The notes beneath the pieces are model-generated. The model saw only the letters and a program-made list of their open reading frames with translations, ran no database searches and was not told the origin of the DNA. DNA of 64,000 nucleotides from Prolixibacter sp. NT017 (GTDB taxonomy: Bacteria; Bacteroidota; Bacteroidia; Bacteroidales; Prolixibacteraceae). The stretch lies in assembly GCF_009617875.1 (NCBI RefSeq), contig NZ_BLAV01000001.1:868001-932000 (forward strand), given 5' to 3'. Of the stretch, positions 43,074 to 52,557 are shown piece by piece. The first letter of the stretch is position 1; every line of letters starts with the position of its first letter. Made by a program: the position numbers and the translations under genes.

Positions 43074-46000
43074 ATGAATTTAAACCAATACATCGACAAC
43101 ATAAACAAACGCTACAAATTAGGCAATGCCACTGAACACACGTTTCGTGGAGATTTGCAACAACTTATTGAGAATATAGTTCCAACAATAAGGGCGACAA
43201 ACGAACCGAAAAGACAGAGTTGCGGAGCGCCTGACTACATCCTGACAAAAAAGGATAACTTGTCCCGCTCGGGCGGGATTCCGGTTGGATTTATCGAAGC
43301 AAAAGATATTGGCGATAAAGACCTTGAAGGAGCAAAGAAAACAGGTAATAAAGAACAATTCGACAGATACAAAGCATCGTTGAATAATTTGATATTTACA
43401 GACTATCTCGACTTTCATTTATATCGTGAGGGACAATTTGTAACCAAAATTGCGATTGGAGAAGTAACTGAAAAAGGGATAAAACCAATACCGGAGAATT
43501 TTGAGCGATTCGAAAATCTGATAAAGGATTTTTGCACCCACATTGGGCAAACCATAAAAAGCAGTAAAAAATTGGCCGAAATGATGGCAGGTAAAGCCCG
43601 CCTTCTTTCTGAGGTTATTGAAAAAGCATTGACAAGCGATGAAAACAACAGCGAAGACAGTACGCTGAAAGACCAAATGCACGCTTTCAAACAAATTCTG
43701 ATACACGATATTACACCCAAAGGATTTGCTGATGTGTACGCTCAAACCATTGCTTACGGAATGTTTGCAGCTCGTTCGCACGACCCGTCGCTGGCAACTT
43801 TCAGCCGACAGGAAGCCTACGAACTCATTCCAAAATCAAATCCATTCCTTAAAAAACTGTTTGGTTATATTGCAGGTTTGGACGTTGACGACCGCATAAA
43901 ATGGATTGTTGACGATTTGGTGAGTATTTTCATTGCCTGCAACGTAGAGGAGATTTTGAAAAACTACGGAAAAAGCACAAAAATGGAAGACCCAATCATC
44001 CATTTTTATGAAACATTCCTGAGCGAGTACGACCCAAAATTGCGTAAAGCCCGTGGCGTTTGGTACACACCTGCACCCGTTGTAAACTTTATTGTACGTG
44101 CCGTTGACGATATTCTAAAAACAGAATTTGATTTACCGCAAGGACTTGCCGACACGAGCAAAACCAAAATAAAAGTTGACGTACAAGGCAAAAAGATGGA
44201 GCAAGAAGTACATAAAGTTCAAATACTCGACCCAGCCACAGGAACAGGCACATTTTTAGCAGAAGTTATTAAACACATTCACCTTAAGTTTGAAGGGCAA
44301 CAAGGCATTTGGAGCTCTTATGTGGAAACGCATTTGTTGCCTCGCCTTAATGGTTTTGAATTGCTTATGGCAAGTTATGCAATGGCACATTTAAAACTTG
44401 ATTTGTTGCTTACTGAAACAGGTTATAAACCTACAAAAGACCAACGTTTTAGAGTTTACCTTACTAACAGTTTAGAAGAATACCATCAAGACACAGGAAC
44501 TCTCTTTGCCAACTGGTTAAGCTCCGAAGCCAACGAAGCCAACCACATTAAACGAGACACGCCGGTGATGGTAGTAATGGGAAATCCGCCGTATAGCGGT
44601 GAAAGTGCCAACAAAGGCGAGTGGATAATGAGCCTGATGGAAGATTATAAAAAGGAACCAGGCGGAAAGGAAAAACTAAAAGAAAAAAATTCAAAATGGC
44701 TCAATGATGATTATTGCAAGTTTATCCGCTATGCCCAACATTTCGTAGAAAAAAACAACACTGGAATAGTTGCATTAATTAATCCTCATGGGTTTCTGGA
44801 TGCTCCTACATTTAGAGGAATGCGCTGGAATTTGATGAATACCTTCGACAAACTATATATCCTTGATTTACATGGAAACTCACGAAAAAAAGAGGTTTCT
44901 ATGGATGGGTCATCAGATGAGAATGTCTTTGACATTATTCAAGGTGTCAGCATAAATATCTTCGTTAAAACTGGCAATAAAAACAAAGGTAAACTTGCCA
45001 CAGTAAATCATTTTGACCTCTATGGGAAACGACAAAATAAGTATGATTTTATTTCTCAGAATTCCATTGGCTCTGTTGCCTGGCAATTATTACCATGCAA
45101 AGCACCAGAATATTTTTTTGTGAATAAAGATTATTCATTAAAGGCCGAATATGAAAATGGATTTTCTGTTTCCAATTTGTTTCCGACAAATGGTGTTGGC
45201 ATTTGTTCAAAAAGAGATTCAATTGCATTCCAAGAATCCAAGAAAGACATTAAAAAGGTTGTCGAAGATTTCTCGGTTTTATCAGAAATTGAAATCAAGC
45301 AAAAATATTCAGTAAAGTCTGAAAGTAGAGACCAAAAAATCTCATTAGCAAAACAGAATATCAATGATTATGGATTAAATGACAAGTATTTAATTCGTTC
45401 CCTTTATCGACCTTTTGATGAAAAATGGACATATTTTACAAATAGAGTTCGAGGTTTTTTAGCATATCCTGTTTTTCAAATTATGAAACATTTTGTAATT
45501 GGCGAAAATATTGGTCTATGTTTCGTTAAAGTTGGTAGAAATGCTGATAATCAAAACTTTTTTGTGACAAATAAGATTGTTACTAAAGATGCGATTTCTT
45601 CACTTGATAGCATAAATGTATTCCCCCTCTACCTTTATACCGAAACCACCGCCCAGCAAACGATAGAGCCAGCAGCAACACGTTCGCCCAATCTAAACAC
45701 AGTAATTGTAAAGCAAATAGCTGAGAAATTGGGATTAGGTTTTGTTCCGGAGAAAGAAGTCGAAGGCAATGTTTGTTTTGTCAACAGCCCCGAAGTGCGC
45801 GACGATTTTAAAACCACTTTTGCGCCCATCGACCTGCTCGATTACATCTATGCCGTTTTGCATTCGCCAACATACCGAGAAAAATACAAGGAATTTTTGA
45901 AAATTGATTTTCCGAGAGTACCGTACCCGAAAGACAAAGACACGTTTTGGCAATTGGTAAAACTTGGGGGCGAAATTCGACAAATTCATTTATTAGAAAG

Positions 46001-46319
46001 TCCAACGGTAGAAAAATACATAACCCAATACCCGATTGATGGAGATAATGTGGTAATCAAGCCACGCTTTTCTCCCTCCCCTTCGGGGAGGGCCGGGGTG
46101 GGGTCAGTTTATATTAACGACACGCAATATTTTGACAATGTTCCCGAAATAGCTTGGAACTTCTACATTGGCGGTTATCAACCAGCCCAAAAATGGTTGA
46201 AAGACCGCAAAGACCGCAAACTCGAATTTGAGGATATTTTGCATTATCAGAAAATAATTGTAGCCCTTTCGGAAACCGACAGGTTAATGAAAGAAATTGA
46301 TAAAATTGAAATTGAATAA
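43074..46319 (+). CDS. Single-chain restriction-modification enzyme (type IIG / ISP-like)
   Basis: 1081 residues. The N-terminal region has a PD-(D/E)xK-like nuclease signature (GAPDYILTKK then VGFIEAK, about residues 50-77). A methylase domain follows with SAM motif LDPATGTGTFLAEVIKH and catalytic VVMGNPPYSG, then a specificity region and an ISP-type C-terminus (EIAWNFYIGGYQPAQKWL). The helicase part of full type ISP enzymes such as LlaGI is absent, which explains the shorter length. It should cut and methylate DNA with one polypeptide. A GC-rich palindrome is inserted in frame near the C-terminus. No shared ECF motif upstream. Confidence 0.88.
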   Translation: MNLNQYIDNINKRYKLGNATEHTFRGDLQQLIENIVPTIRATNEPKRQSCGAPDYILTKKDNLSRSGGIPVGFIEAKDIGDKDLEGAKKTGNKEQFDRYKASLNNLIFTDYLDFHLYREGQFVTKIAIGEVTEKGIKPIPENFERFENLIKDFCTHIGQTIKSSKKLAEMMAGKARLLSEVIEKALTSDENNSEDSTLKDQMHAFKQILIHDITPKGFADVYAQTIAYGMFAARSHDPSLATFSRQEAYELIPKSNPFLKKLFGYIAGLDVDDRIKWIVDDLVSIFIACNVEEILKNYGKSTKMEDPIIHFYETFLSEYDPKLRKARGVWYTPAPVVNFIVRAVDDILKTEFDLPQGLADTSKTKIKVDVQGKKMEQEVHKVQILDPATGTGTFLAEVIKHIHLKFEGQQGIWSSYVETHLLPRLNGFELLMASYAMAHLKLDLLLTETGYKPTKDQRFRVYLTNSLEEYHQDTGTLFANWLSSEANEANHIKRDTPVMVVMGNPPYSGESANKGEWIMSLMEDYKKEPGGKEKLKEKNSKWLNDDYCKFIRYAQHFVEKNNTGIVALINPHGFLDAPTFRGMRWNLMNTFDKLYILDLHGNSRKKEVSMDGSSDENVFDIIQGVSINIFVKTGNKNKGKLATVNHFDLYGKRQNKYDFISQNSIGSVAWQLLPCKAPEYFFVNKDYSLKAEYENGFSVSNLFPTNGVGICSKRDSIAFQESKKDIKKVVEDFSVLSEIEIKQKYSVKSESRDQKISLAKQNINDYGLNDKYLIRSLYRPFDEKWTYFTNRVRGFLAYPVFQIMKHFVIGENIGLCFVKVGRNADNQNFFVTNKIVTKDAISSLDSINVFPLYLYTETTAQQTIEPAATRSPNLNTVIVKQIAEKLGLGFVPEKEVEGNVCFVNSPEVRDDFKTTFAPIDLLDYIYAVLHSPTYREKYKEFLKIDFPRVPYPKDKDTFWQLVKLGGEIRQIHLLESPTVEKYITQYPIDGDNVVIKPRFSPSPSGRAGVGSVYINDTQYFDNVPEIAWNFYIGGYQPAQKWLKDRKDRKLEFEDILHYQKIIVALSETDRLMKEIDKIEIE
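46072..46105. repeat. GC-rich palindrome inserted in frame in the restriction gene
   Basis: A CCCTCCCC / GGGGAGGG hairpin followed by GGCCGGGGTGGGG is typical of a Bacteroidota repeat family. It codes for SPSPSGRAGVGS without breaking the frame. The same repeat type is present twice in merA. Confidence 0.8.
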
Positions 46320-46322
46320 GCC

Positions 46323-46769
46323 GTGAAAAGAAAGGAATTTGAAAATCTATTTGCGACTTTCAATGAAAATGGAAAGCAAATTTGGGTAATAACCAGAGTT
46401 AAAGAATTACCTAAGCCAATTGTAAATATGGCCCTTAACCTTGCCGCATTGGATTTTATTAAATTTATAAATATTAACGATGAAGCATTAGCGACTTCGA
46501 ACGAGAACTACCCAAAACGTCCGAAAGTGCCAATTACAAACATGAACCACGAAACAGCAATTGGGGTTCAGATATTGTACAGTCCTGTTCACAAGTATAT
46601 AAATTTTTATGATATTAATTCACCAATTAAGGGTAACGGTAATAAAATGGTTGATGCAATATTGAGAGCTTTGCCGAAAGATTGGCATCCCTCGGTTGTT
46701 ATGGATTGGAGTAATGGATTTTGGGAAAAAATGAAAGAGAAATATGCAAATATAGAATGGATTATGTAA
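46323..46769 (+). CDS. Hypothetical protein next to the restriction enzyme
   Basis: 148 residues from a GTG at 46323, 3 bases after the restriction gene stop, so probably co-expressed. The C-terminal part GNGNKMVDAILRALPKDWHP and VVMDWSNGFWEKMKEKY recalls GNAT acetyltransferases (a glycine-rich cofactor loop then a late helix), but the resemblance is weak. It could be a partner or control protein of the restriction system, or an unrelated gene. The terminator at 46821 follows. Confidence 0.55.
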   Translation: MKRKEFENLFATFNENGKQIWVITRVKELPKPIVNMALNLAALDFIKFININDEALATSNENYPKRPKVPITNMNHETAIGVQILYSPVHKYINFYDINSPIKGNGNKMVDAILRALPKDWHPSVVMDWSNGFWEKMKEKYANIEWIM

Positions 46770-46820
46770 GAGATTAACAGAATTTAAATAGAATAGCGCC
46801 TGTAAATAAATATCAATTTT

Positions 46821-46876
46821 AAAAAAGGAAACCTGGCAAAAACGAAAAATTTTGTCAGGTTTCCTTTTTTAACCGA
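46821..46876. terminator. Bidirectional terminator overlapping a shared promoter
   Basis: A 15-base stem (46821-46835 AAAAAAGGAAACCTG with 46856-46870) ending in a T run closes the restriction unit. Its 3' arm contains part of the TGTCAGG of candidate promoter 5, so terminator and promoter overlap. Confidence 0.75.
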
Positions 46877-46878
46877 CT
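46853..46878 (+). promoter_or_regulatory. Candidate ECF promoter 5 (upstream of T9SS cargo gene)
   Basis: TGTCAGG at 46853-46859, 14 bases, CGACT at 46874-46878; the start codon is 43 bases on. The -35 part lies in the arm of the preceding terminator. Confidence 0.55.
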
Positions 46879-46921
46879 GTAAGAGTAATTAATAAAAGAT
46901 TTCACTTAAAATTTTAAAATC

Positions 46922-49087
46922 ATGAAAAGAATTTTTACTCTGTTTTCAGTATTTTTGATGGTTATTTCCACATTAAATGCTCAGTTGGTTATCAAAAAAG
47001 ATAACCTGTTCCGCACAGCCGACCAAATGTTGTTGGCCAATGAGTTATTTCTGAGTGGTGAACCATTTGCCGAAAGTCTCGGCTACAACCTCGATGACCT
47101 TGACCCGATGGTGCCCAACTCTCCTGACTCCATTGCTTATGCAACCGGAATTGAAGGATACGAATATTCACGCTACCTGCTGGGTTCTGTAATTTCACGT
47201 TCAGGCATTGGGCTGAACATGATGTGGAGCCCGATGATTGGCCAGATGGCAGCCATGGAACCTGAAGGTTTTGATGGTTCGTTTACCGGTGGCATGGTCA
47301 ACGGTTTTAAAGAAGACGATGAAATGATGATGATGGTCGGGCATTTCAGTATGTTGGCCAACCAAATGGCACCGATGAACCCGTTTCCGCAATTCGCCGA
47401 TTTTGAATCGGGAAACCCGCAGTTGCCCCAAACCGTGGCGCCCGATTTTGCAATGGATTTCGCCTCTTTGCGTTGGGACCGCTCTCAATTCAGCAAAGTA
47501 TTGAACCCTGCGGCAATGGGACAATCGCTTTGGAAACAATATTACTGGGCGAAAGATATGTTAGGCGCTTTTCACGACGGCGACGATAACGGAATTGAAG
47601 CAGATGGAATTATCTCGCCCGATTCAGTTGGAAGCCCAAATTTCGACCCGAACAACAATGTTTTTTACGGTGGAAATAATCTTGACGGCTTTATCGGTCA
47701 GGTACTTACTGCCGAAAGTATTAACAAAGTGGCTTTTATTCTGAATAACCTGGCTTACGATGGTTCTTCGCTTGGAATGGTTGACCCCGCTACTTACGAC
47801 CCGGCAAACGGGATTAAATATTTTCCACATCGTGTAGCCGTAACCGAATCGGCTGTAAACGAAATGTTGCCTCCAAAATTATCCGGTCTGGAAGTAATTG
47901 ATGCAGGCAGCCAGCTTTTCGACCAGATTTCACTCCTGCTGGGGACAATCCACTTCAAAAACATGATGGACCCAACAATTAATGACCCGGAACATTATGC
48001 ATACCATGCTGTTTTTGATGGAAATCCGTTTCCTGCACCAATGTCGCAAACCGGAATGATGGGGGCTTACGATATAATGGCCGGAGCAAGCATGGTATTG
48101 GTTAAAAACTTACTGGCAATGCATTATAACGAAACGGCAGGAACTTTTGTCGATGTTTCCGGTCTTGCGGAAGGCGCCGTTTCAAAAGGGAATACAATCT
48201 CATCGGTAAATGCCGGATATGTTTTGCTGGCCTTAAAAAATGTTGCAGAAGAATTTGCCGGTACACCACTCGCAACAATGGCTACCGACGCATTAAACGC
48301 ACAGGCATCCTTTATATATAGCTCTTTAAAAGACACGGAAGGCGGTTTTTACAACGGATATGACATAACAACCGGCGCCGACCAATCTGCTAAAAAAGCC
48401 GAAAGCCAGGCTGCCATTTCACGCGGACTTTATGCAGCTTACGAGCTTACCAACAATTCAGCCTATCTCGATGCTGCAAACGAAGCTTATCAATTCCTGA
48501 TTAGCAGATTCTATGTTCCATCAGAACAAATTTTCAGAACAGAAGAAGGAAACAACACCGCATCGTACAATCCGTTTAATCTGGCAGTTTTGAGTGGCGG
48601 TTTACGTGAAGCTTCATTAGTTGGAGGACAAACCGATGCTGCCGCCATTTACACCCGATTTTTCAATAAGGTTTACAGCCCAATGTTACTGGCCGAAGCC
48701 GAATTAACCGGTGAAACCGGAAATGATTCGGATGGCGATGGGATTCCTTATGTGGCAGGTGGAACAGTGGCAACCGTTTTTGCGGCAGAAGCTGAATATT
48801 CGTTTACCATTACAGGTATAAGCGACCGCTTGCAACAACAGGCCGGACTGAATATTTACCCCAATCCGGTAAGCAACCAGGCTACCATTTCATTTAACGA
48901 TAAGGATTTTACCAACACTTCGGTTTCAATTGTGAATATTGCCGGGCAAACCGTTCAGCATTTTAACACCAACAAAAACCGGAATATCAACTGGAATGTT
49001 CAGGGCATTAACAACGGCATCTACTTCGTGCGTCTTGAATCGAACGGAAAACCTGTTTCCGTGAAAAAAGTAGTTGTGAACAAATAA
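46922..49087 (+). CDS. Secreted type IX (Por) cargo protein, function unknown
   Basis: 721 residues with a signal peptide (about 1-20) and a C-terminal Por sorting domain (LNIYPNPVSNQATISFND ... GIYFVRLESNGKPVSVKKVV). The middle has repeated helical hairpins (SSLKDTEGGFYNGYDITTG, SQAAISRGLYAAYELT, AYLDAANEAYQFLISRFY), as in (alpha/alpha)6 barrels of glycosidases, but no catalytic motif I can name. An unusually Met-rich stretch lies at about 95-160. A DNDSDGDGIPY calcium loop precedes the sorting domain. It goes to the cell surface or outside. Confidence 0.8.
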   Translation: MKRIFTLFSVFLMVISTLNAQLVIKKDNLFRTADQMLLANELFLSGEPFAESLGYNLDDLDPMVPNSPDSIAYATGIEGYEYSRYLLGSVISRSGIGLNMMWSPMIGQMAAMEPEGFDGSFTGGMVNGFKEDDEMMMMVGHFSMLANQMAPMNPFPQFADFESGNPQLPQTVAPDFAMDFASLRWDRSQFSKVLNPAAMGQSLWKQYYWAKDMLGAFHDGDDNGIEADGIISPDSVGSPNFDPNNNVFYGGNNLDGFIGQVLTAESINKVAFILNNLAYDGSSLGMVDPATYDPANGIKYFPHRVAVTESAVNEMLPPKLSGLEVIDAGSQLFDQISLLLGTIHFKNMMDPTINDPEHYAYHAVFDGNPFPAPMSQTGMMGAYDIMAGASMVLVKNLLAMHYNETAGTFVDVSGLAEGAVSKGNTISSVNAGYVLLALKNVAEEFAGTPLATMATDALNAQASFIYSSLKDTEGGFYNGYDITTGADQSAKKAESQAAISRGLYAAYELTNNSAYLDAANEAYQFLISRFYVPSEQIFRTEEGNNTASYNPFNLAVLSGGLREASLVGGQTDAAAIYTRFFNKVYSPMLLAEAELTGETGNDSDGDGIPYVAGGTVATVFAAEAEYSFTITGISDRLQQQAGLNIYPNPVSNQATISFNDKDFTNTSVSIVNIAGQTVQHFNTNKNRNINWNVQGINNGIYFVRLESNGKPVSVKKVVVNK

Positions 49088-49110
49088 AAATCGCTGTTGT
49101 GATATTTTAT

Positions 49111-49144
49111 AATGGCTGTTCTTTTCAAGGGGCAGCCATTTTTA
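49111..49144 (+). terminator. Terminator after the T9SS cargo gene
   Basis: AATGGCTG (49111-49118) pairs with CAGCCATT (49133-49140), followed by TTTT. Confidence 0.75.
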
Positions 49145-49177
49145 TTGAAAAAACTTTACCTCCTTTTTATTCACTTT

Positions 49178-49204
49178 TGTCAGGTTCAAACCACTTCAGC
49201 GTCT
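49178..49204 (+). promoter_or_regulatory. Candidate ECF promoter 6 (upstream of DsrE-like gene)
   Basis: TGTCAGG at 49178-49184, 15 bases, CGTCT at 49200-49204 (then AT). The -10 part is the CGTC form common in ECF promoters. Start codon 44 bases on. Confidence 0.65.
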
Positions 49205-49248
49205 ATTCCTTTGAAATCAAAAAAATATAAAATTAAAAATCATTCAAA

Positions 49249-49605
49249 ATGGCAAAAATAGCTATCGTAATTTATGCTGACACCGATACGGCGGAGGCAT
49301 TGGGAAAAGTATCAAACGCGTTTATGCTGGCGCTCGAAGCCGTTGAAAATAAAGACGACCTGAAAATTATTTTCGAAGGGGCAGGCACCAAATGGATAGG
49401 CGAACTGGAAAAAGAAGACCACAAAATGCACGCGTTGTATTCCGGTTTAAAAGACAAAATTACCGGCGTTTGCGATTATTGCGCACAGGCGTTTGGCGTT
49501 AAAAGCAAAGTGGAAAAAGCTGGTGTACCGCTGCTTTCAGAGTTTAAAAAACACCCCAGCCTGCGCAGCCTGTTTGCCGAAGGGTATAGTGTTATAAATT
49601 TCTGA
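49249..49605 (+). CDS. DsrE/F-like sulfur-relay family protein
   Basis: 118 residues of the DsrE fold. A CDYCAQAFGV segment (about residues 75-84) provides the cysteines usual for sulfur or thiol handling. The family moves persulfide sulfur or binds thiol ligands. It has its own copy of the shared promoter and sits before three thioredoxin-type genes. No signal peptide, so it should be cytoplasmic. Confidence 0.75.
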   Translation: MAKIAIVIYADTDTAEALGKVSNAFMLALEAVENKDDLKIIFEGAGTKWIGELEKEDHKMHALYSGLKDKITGVCDYCAQAFGVKSKVEKAGVPLLSEFKKHPSLRSLFAEGYSVINF

Positions 49606-49624
49606 TAAAAAAAATAAAAATAAT

Positions 49625-49651
49625 TGTCAGGATTTAAAAAACTGCACGACT
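49625..49651 (+). promoter_or_regulatory. Candidate ECF promoter 7 (upstream of thioredoxin-like gene)
   Basis: TGTCAGG at 49625-49631, 15 bases, CGACT at 49647-49651, then AT; the start codon is 62 bases on. Confidence 0.65.
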
Positions 49652-49713
49652 ATACCGTAAATAAAGACAAAAAAGTTCTTTTTAATAATGTTAAATTTTA
49701 AAATTTTAAAATC

Positions 49714-50121
49714 ATGAAAAATGTAAAAACAATCTTCGCAAGTGTGGTTCTTATCGCATTGGTTTCAATTTCTGCTTTTGCAGGAACAGGTTCAAAAGTT
49801 ATTGCAGTGGTTAACGAGGCAAGTTGGTGCCCAACCTGTCAGAACAATGGTATGCGGGCTATGGAAACTTTTAAGGAAAACAACAAAGACATGGCTATTC
49901 AGTTTGTGATGAACGATTTATCGACCGATGAAACAAAAGCAAAATCGCTTGCAGAACTCAAAAAAGTTGGTCTCGACAAAGCAATGGCTGAACGTAAAGG
50001 AACCGGTGTTGCTTATTTTTTCGATGCTGACAGCAAAAAATTAATCAATGAAGTTAGTGTTGCCAAAAGCAACGAAGAACTTGCCGAAGCATTGACAACC
50101 GCAAAAAAAGGTGCGAAATAA
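49714..50121 (+). CDS. Secreted thioredoxin-like protein
   Basis: 135 residues with a signal peptide (about 1-23) and the redox motif WCPTC (Cys39, Cys42), as in periplasmic thiol-disulfide proteins. It has an own promoter and is closed by a terminator at 50143, so it can be made alone. Partner of DsbD or of the other periplasmic thioredoxin is likely but not shown. Confidence 0.82.
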   Translation: MKNVKTIFASVVLIALVSISAFAGTGSKVIAVVNEASWCPTCQNNGMRAMETFKENNKDMAIQFVMNDLSTDETKAKSLAELKKVGLDKAMAERKGTGVAYFFDADSKKLINEVSVAKSNEELAEALTTAKKGAK

Positions 50122-50142
50122 AAAATCAGGTATTGTAAAACC

Positions 50143-50173
50143 AAAGGCGGAACTAAACACTCCGCCTTTTTTA
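50143..50173 (+). terminator. Terminator between thioredoxin-like gene and trxA
   Basis: AAAGGCGGA (50143-50151) pairs with TCCGCCTTT (50161-50169), followed by T. Some readthrough may feed trxA. Confidence 0.75.
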
Positions 50174-50183
50174 TAAAAAAATT

Positions 50184-50501
50184 ATGGCAAAAGAATTAAC
50201 TGTAAGCAACTTCGAGGAAGTGGTGCTGCAATCAAAACAACCTGTATTGGTCGATTTCTGGGCGCAATGGTGCGGCCCCTGTAAAGCCATCGGACCGATA
50301 ATTGAGGAAATTCACAATGAGTATGAAGGAAATGCAGTAGTTGGAAAAGTAGATGTGGACTCCAACCAGGAGCTGGCCGTTAAATACGGTATCATGAATA
50401 TTCCAACAGTCCTGTTTTTCAAAGACGGGCAGGTAGTGGATAAATTAAAAGGCGCTGCGCCAAAAAAAGAATTTGTAAAGCGGCTGGAAAGTCTTCTGTA
50501 A
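50184..50501 (+). CDS. trxA: Thioredoxin
   Basis: 105 residues, classic cytoplasmic thioredoxin with DFWAQWCGPCKAIGP (Cys30, Cys33), the cis-proline in IMNIPTVLFF and no signal peptide. It reduces protein disulfides using NADPH through thioredoxin reductase, which is not in this window. It lies 10 bases after a terminator, so it depends on readthrough or a local promoter, and its stop is 88 bases before the DsbD start, so they may share a transcript. Confidence 0.93.
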   Translation: MAKELTVSNFEEVVLQSKQPVLVDFWAQWCGPCKAIGPIIEEIHNEYEGNAVVGKVDVDSNQELAVKYGIMNIPTVLFFKDGQVVDKLKGAAPKKEFVKRLESLL

Positions 50502-50589
50502 AATCCTGCTCTTTATGCCACTGAGCCAATGTAAGCGATTTTTTATTGGGCAAATTCAAATGAAAACAATGATAAGAACAATTAAACAG

Positions 50590-52542
50590 ATGAAAACAAT
50601 AACTACCATACTCCTTTTACTGGTTTCTGTAACGGGATTCTCCCAAATTTACGACCCGGTAAAATGGGAACTGAAAGCAGACCGTTTTGCTCCCGATTCG
50701 GCACGAATTACAATAAATGCAGACATTGAAAAAGGATGGCACATTTATAGTCAGGCGCAGGACAAAAATGATGGTCCGGTACCTACTTCTTTTGAATTTG
50801 CGCCTAATTCAGGCTACGAGCTCATAGGAAAAACAGAGGAACCGGTCCCAATTACAAAGAAAGAACCTGCATTTAATAATGCAACAGTTTCTTTTTTTGA
50901 GGGAAAGACTTCGTTTAGCCAGAAAATTGCCCTGCGTGCCAGCGACAGTTTGCAAATTGGCGTGGCGGTAACTTTTATGGTATGCAGCGACGAAATGTGC
51001 CTTCCACCCGAAACGCGGGAATACTCAGTAACTGTAAAAGAAGGGCCTGCATTTGTTGCCGCTGCTCCGGATGCCGGTTCGTTTGAGCCTGAAGGAAGCA
51101 ACCTCGGAATCTGGGCAATATTTTTTGCCGGATTTGCCGGTGGATTGCTGGCTTTACTGACTCCCTGCGTTTTCCCAATGCTCCCTTTAACGGTGAGCTT
51201 TTTCACAAAACAAAGTAAAACCAGGGCAAAAGGTATTCGTAATGCGTTAATTTATGCTGCTTCAATTATTGTAATTTATGTAACACTGGGTTTGACAATT
51301 TCACTTTCATTGGGCCCCGATGCACTAAATTCATTGGCAAGCAATGGAATTATGAACCTGGCATTTTTTATCATTTTTGTGGTATTTGCAATGTCGTTTT
51401 TTGGCGCTTTCGAAATTACATTACCTTCGAAATGGCTAAACGCATCGGATAAAGCAGCCGACAAAGGCGGATTAATCGGAATCTTTTTTATGGCGTTTAC
51501 CTTGTCGCTGGTATCCTTCTCTTGCACAGGGCCAATTATTGGGAGTTTGCTGGTGCAGGCGGCTGTTAACGGCAATGTTACGGGTCCGGCTATCGGTATG
51601 CTGGGATTTGCTGTTGCGCTGGCGTTACCTTTTGCACTTTTTGCAGCTTTCCCGGGGTGGTTAAATTCGCTGCCAAAATCGGGCGGCTGGCTCAATTCAG
51701 TAAAAGTAATTCTTGGTTTTATTGAACTTGCTTTTGCCCTAAAATTCCTTTCTGCTGTTGATTTATCGTACCATTGGGGCATTATCACCAGAGAAGTTTT
51801 CATAGCGTTATGGATTGTGATATTCGGATTACTTGGTTTTTATTTGCTCGGGAAATTACGGCTTCCGCATGACGATGAACAGAAAAAAACCTCGGTTACC
51901 GGGTTAATGACAGGTGTTTTGGTTCTTGGGTTCGTTGTTTACATGGTTCCCGGAATGTGGGGCGCTCCGTTGAAACTGATAAGCGGTTTTCCTCCTCCAT
52001 CGTTTTATACCGAAGGTTGGAGTTTGCAAAATACAAGTTCTGCAGTGGCGGTTAATACCGCGCAAGCTGCAAATATTTCAACGGTTTCCGATAATGAATT
52101 CCATTGCCCGCATGGGCTCAATTGTTTCCACGATTACGAAACAGGAATGGCCTATGCAAAACAGGTAAACAAACCGGTTATTCTCGATTTTACCGGATGG
52201 AGTTGTGTGAACTGCCGCAAAATGGAGGACAACGTATGGAGCGATAAAACGGTTTTAAACCTGCTTAGTAACGACTATGTGCTGATTTCGCTTTATGTGG
52301 ACGACAAAACCCGGCTTCCTGAAAATGAACAGTATGTTTCGGAAACTACAGGGAGGAAAGTGAAAACCATTGGCAACAAATGGAGCGATTTTCAGGCAAC
52401 ACATTTTCGGACCAATGCCCAGCCATTTTATGTGCTGATTGACCACGACGGAAACATGCTTACCAAACCCAAAGGGTACGATACAAGTATTGACGGATAT
52501 ATTAAATTTCTTAACGAAGGTTTGAAGAATTTTGGGTCTTAA
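50590..52542 (+). CDS. dsbD: Thiol:disulfide interchange protein DsbD-like
   Basis: 650 residues from the ATG at 50590 (MKTITTILLLL, signal peptide to about residue 18); an ATG at 50560 is an alternative. The N-terminal domain has a redox pair in VCSDEMCLPP. The central membrane domain of about eight helices has TPCVFPMLPL and SFSCTGPIIG, the electron-relay cysteines of DsbD. The C-terminal thioredoxin domain has GWSCVNCRKME. It carries reducing power from cytoplasmic thioredoxin to periplasmic proteins such as the ones at 24787 and 49714. Confidence 0.9.
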   Translation: MKTITTILLLLVSVTGFSQIYDPVKWELKADRFAPDSARITINADIEKGWHIYSQAQDKNDGPVPTSFEFAPNSGYELIGKTEEPVPITKKEPAFNNATVSFFEGKTSFSQKIALRASDSLQIGVAVTFMVCSDEMCLPPETREYSVTVKEGPAFVAAAPDAGSFEPEGSNLGIWAIFFAGFAGGLLALLTPCVFPMLPLTVSFFTKQSKTRAKGIRNALIYAASIIVIYVTLGLTISLSLGPDALNSLASNGIMNLAFFIIFVVFAMSFFGAFEITLPSKWLNASDKAADKGGLIGIFFMAFTLSLVSFSCTGPIIGSLLVQAAVNGNVTGPAIGMLGFAVALALPFALFAAFPGWLNSLPKSGGWLNSVKVILGFIELAFALKFLSAVDLSYHWGIITREVFIALWIVIFGLLGFYLLGKLRLPHDDEQKKTSVTGLMTGVLVLGFVVYMVPGMWGAPLKLISGFPPPSFYTEGWSLQNTSSAVAVNTAQAANISTVSDNEFHCPHGLNCFHDYETGMAYAKQVNKPVILDFTGWSCVNCRKMEDNVWSDKTVLNLLSNDYVLISLYVDDKTRLPENEQYVSETTGRKVKTIGNKWSDFQATHFRTNAQPFYVLIDHDGNMLTKPKGYDTSIDGYIKFLNEGLKNFGS

Positions 52543-52557
52543 CAACTGTTTAAATCC

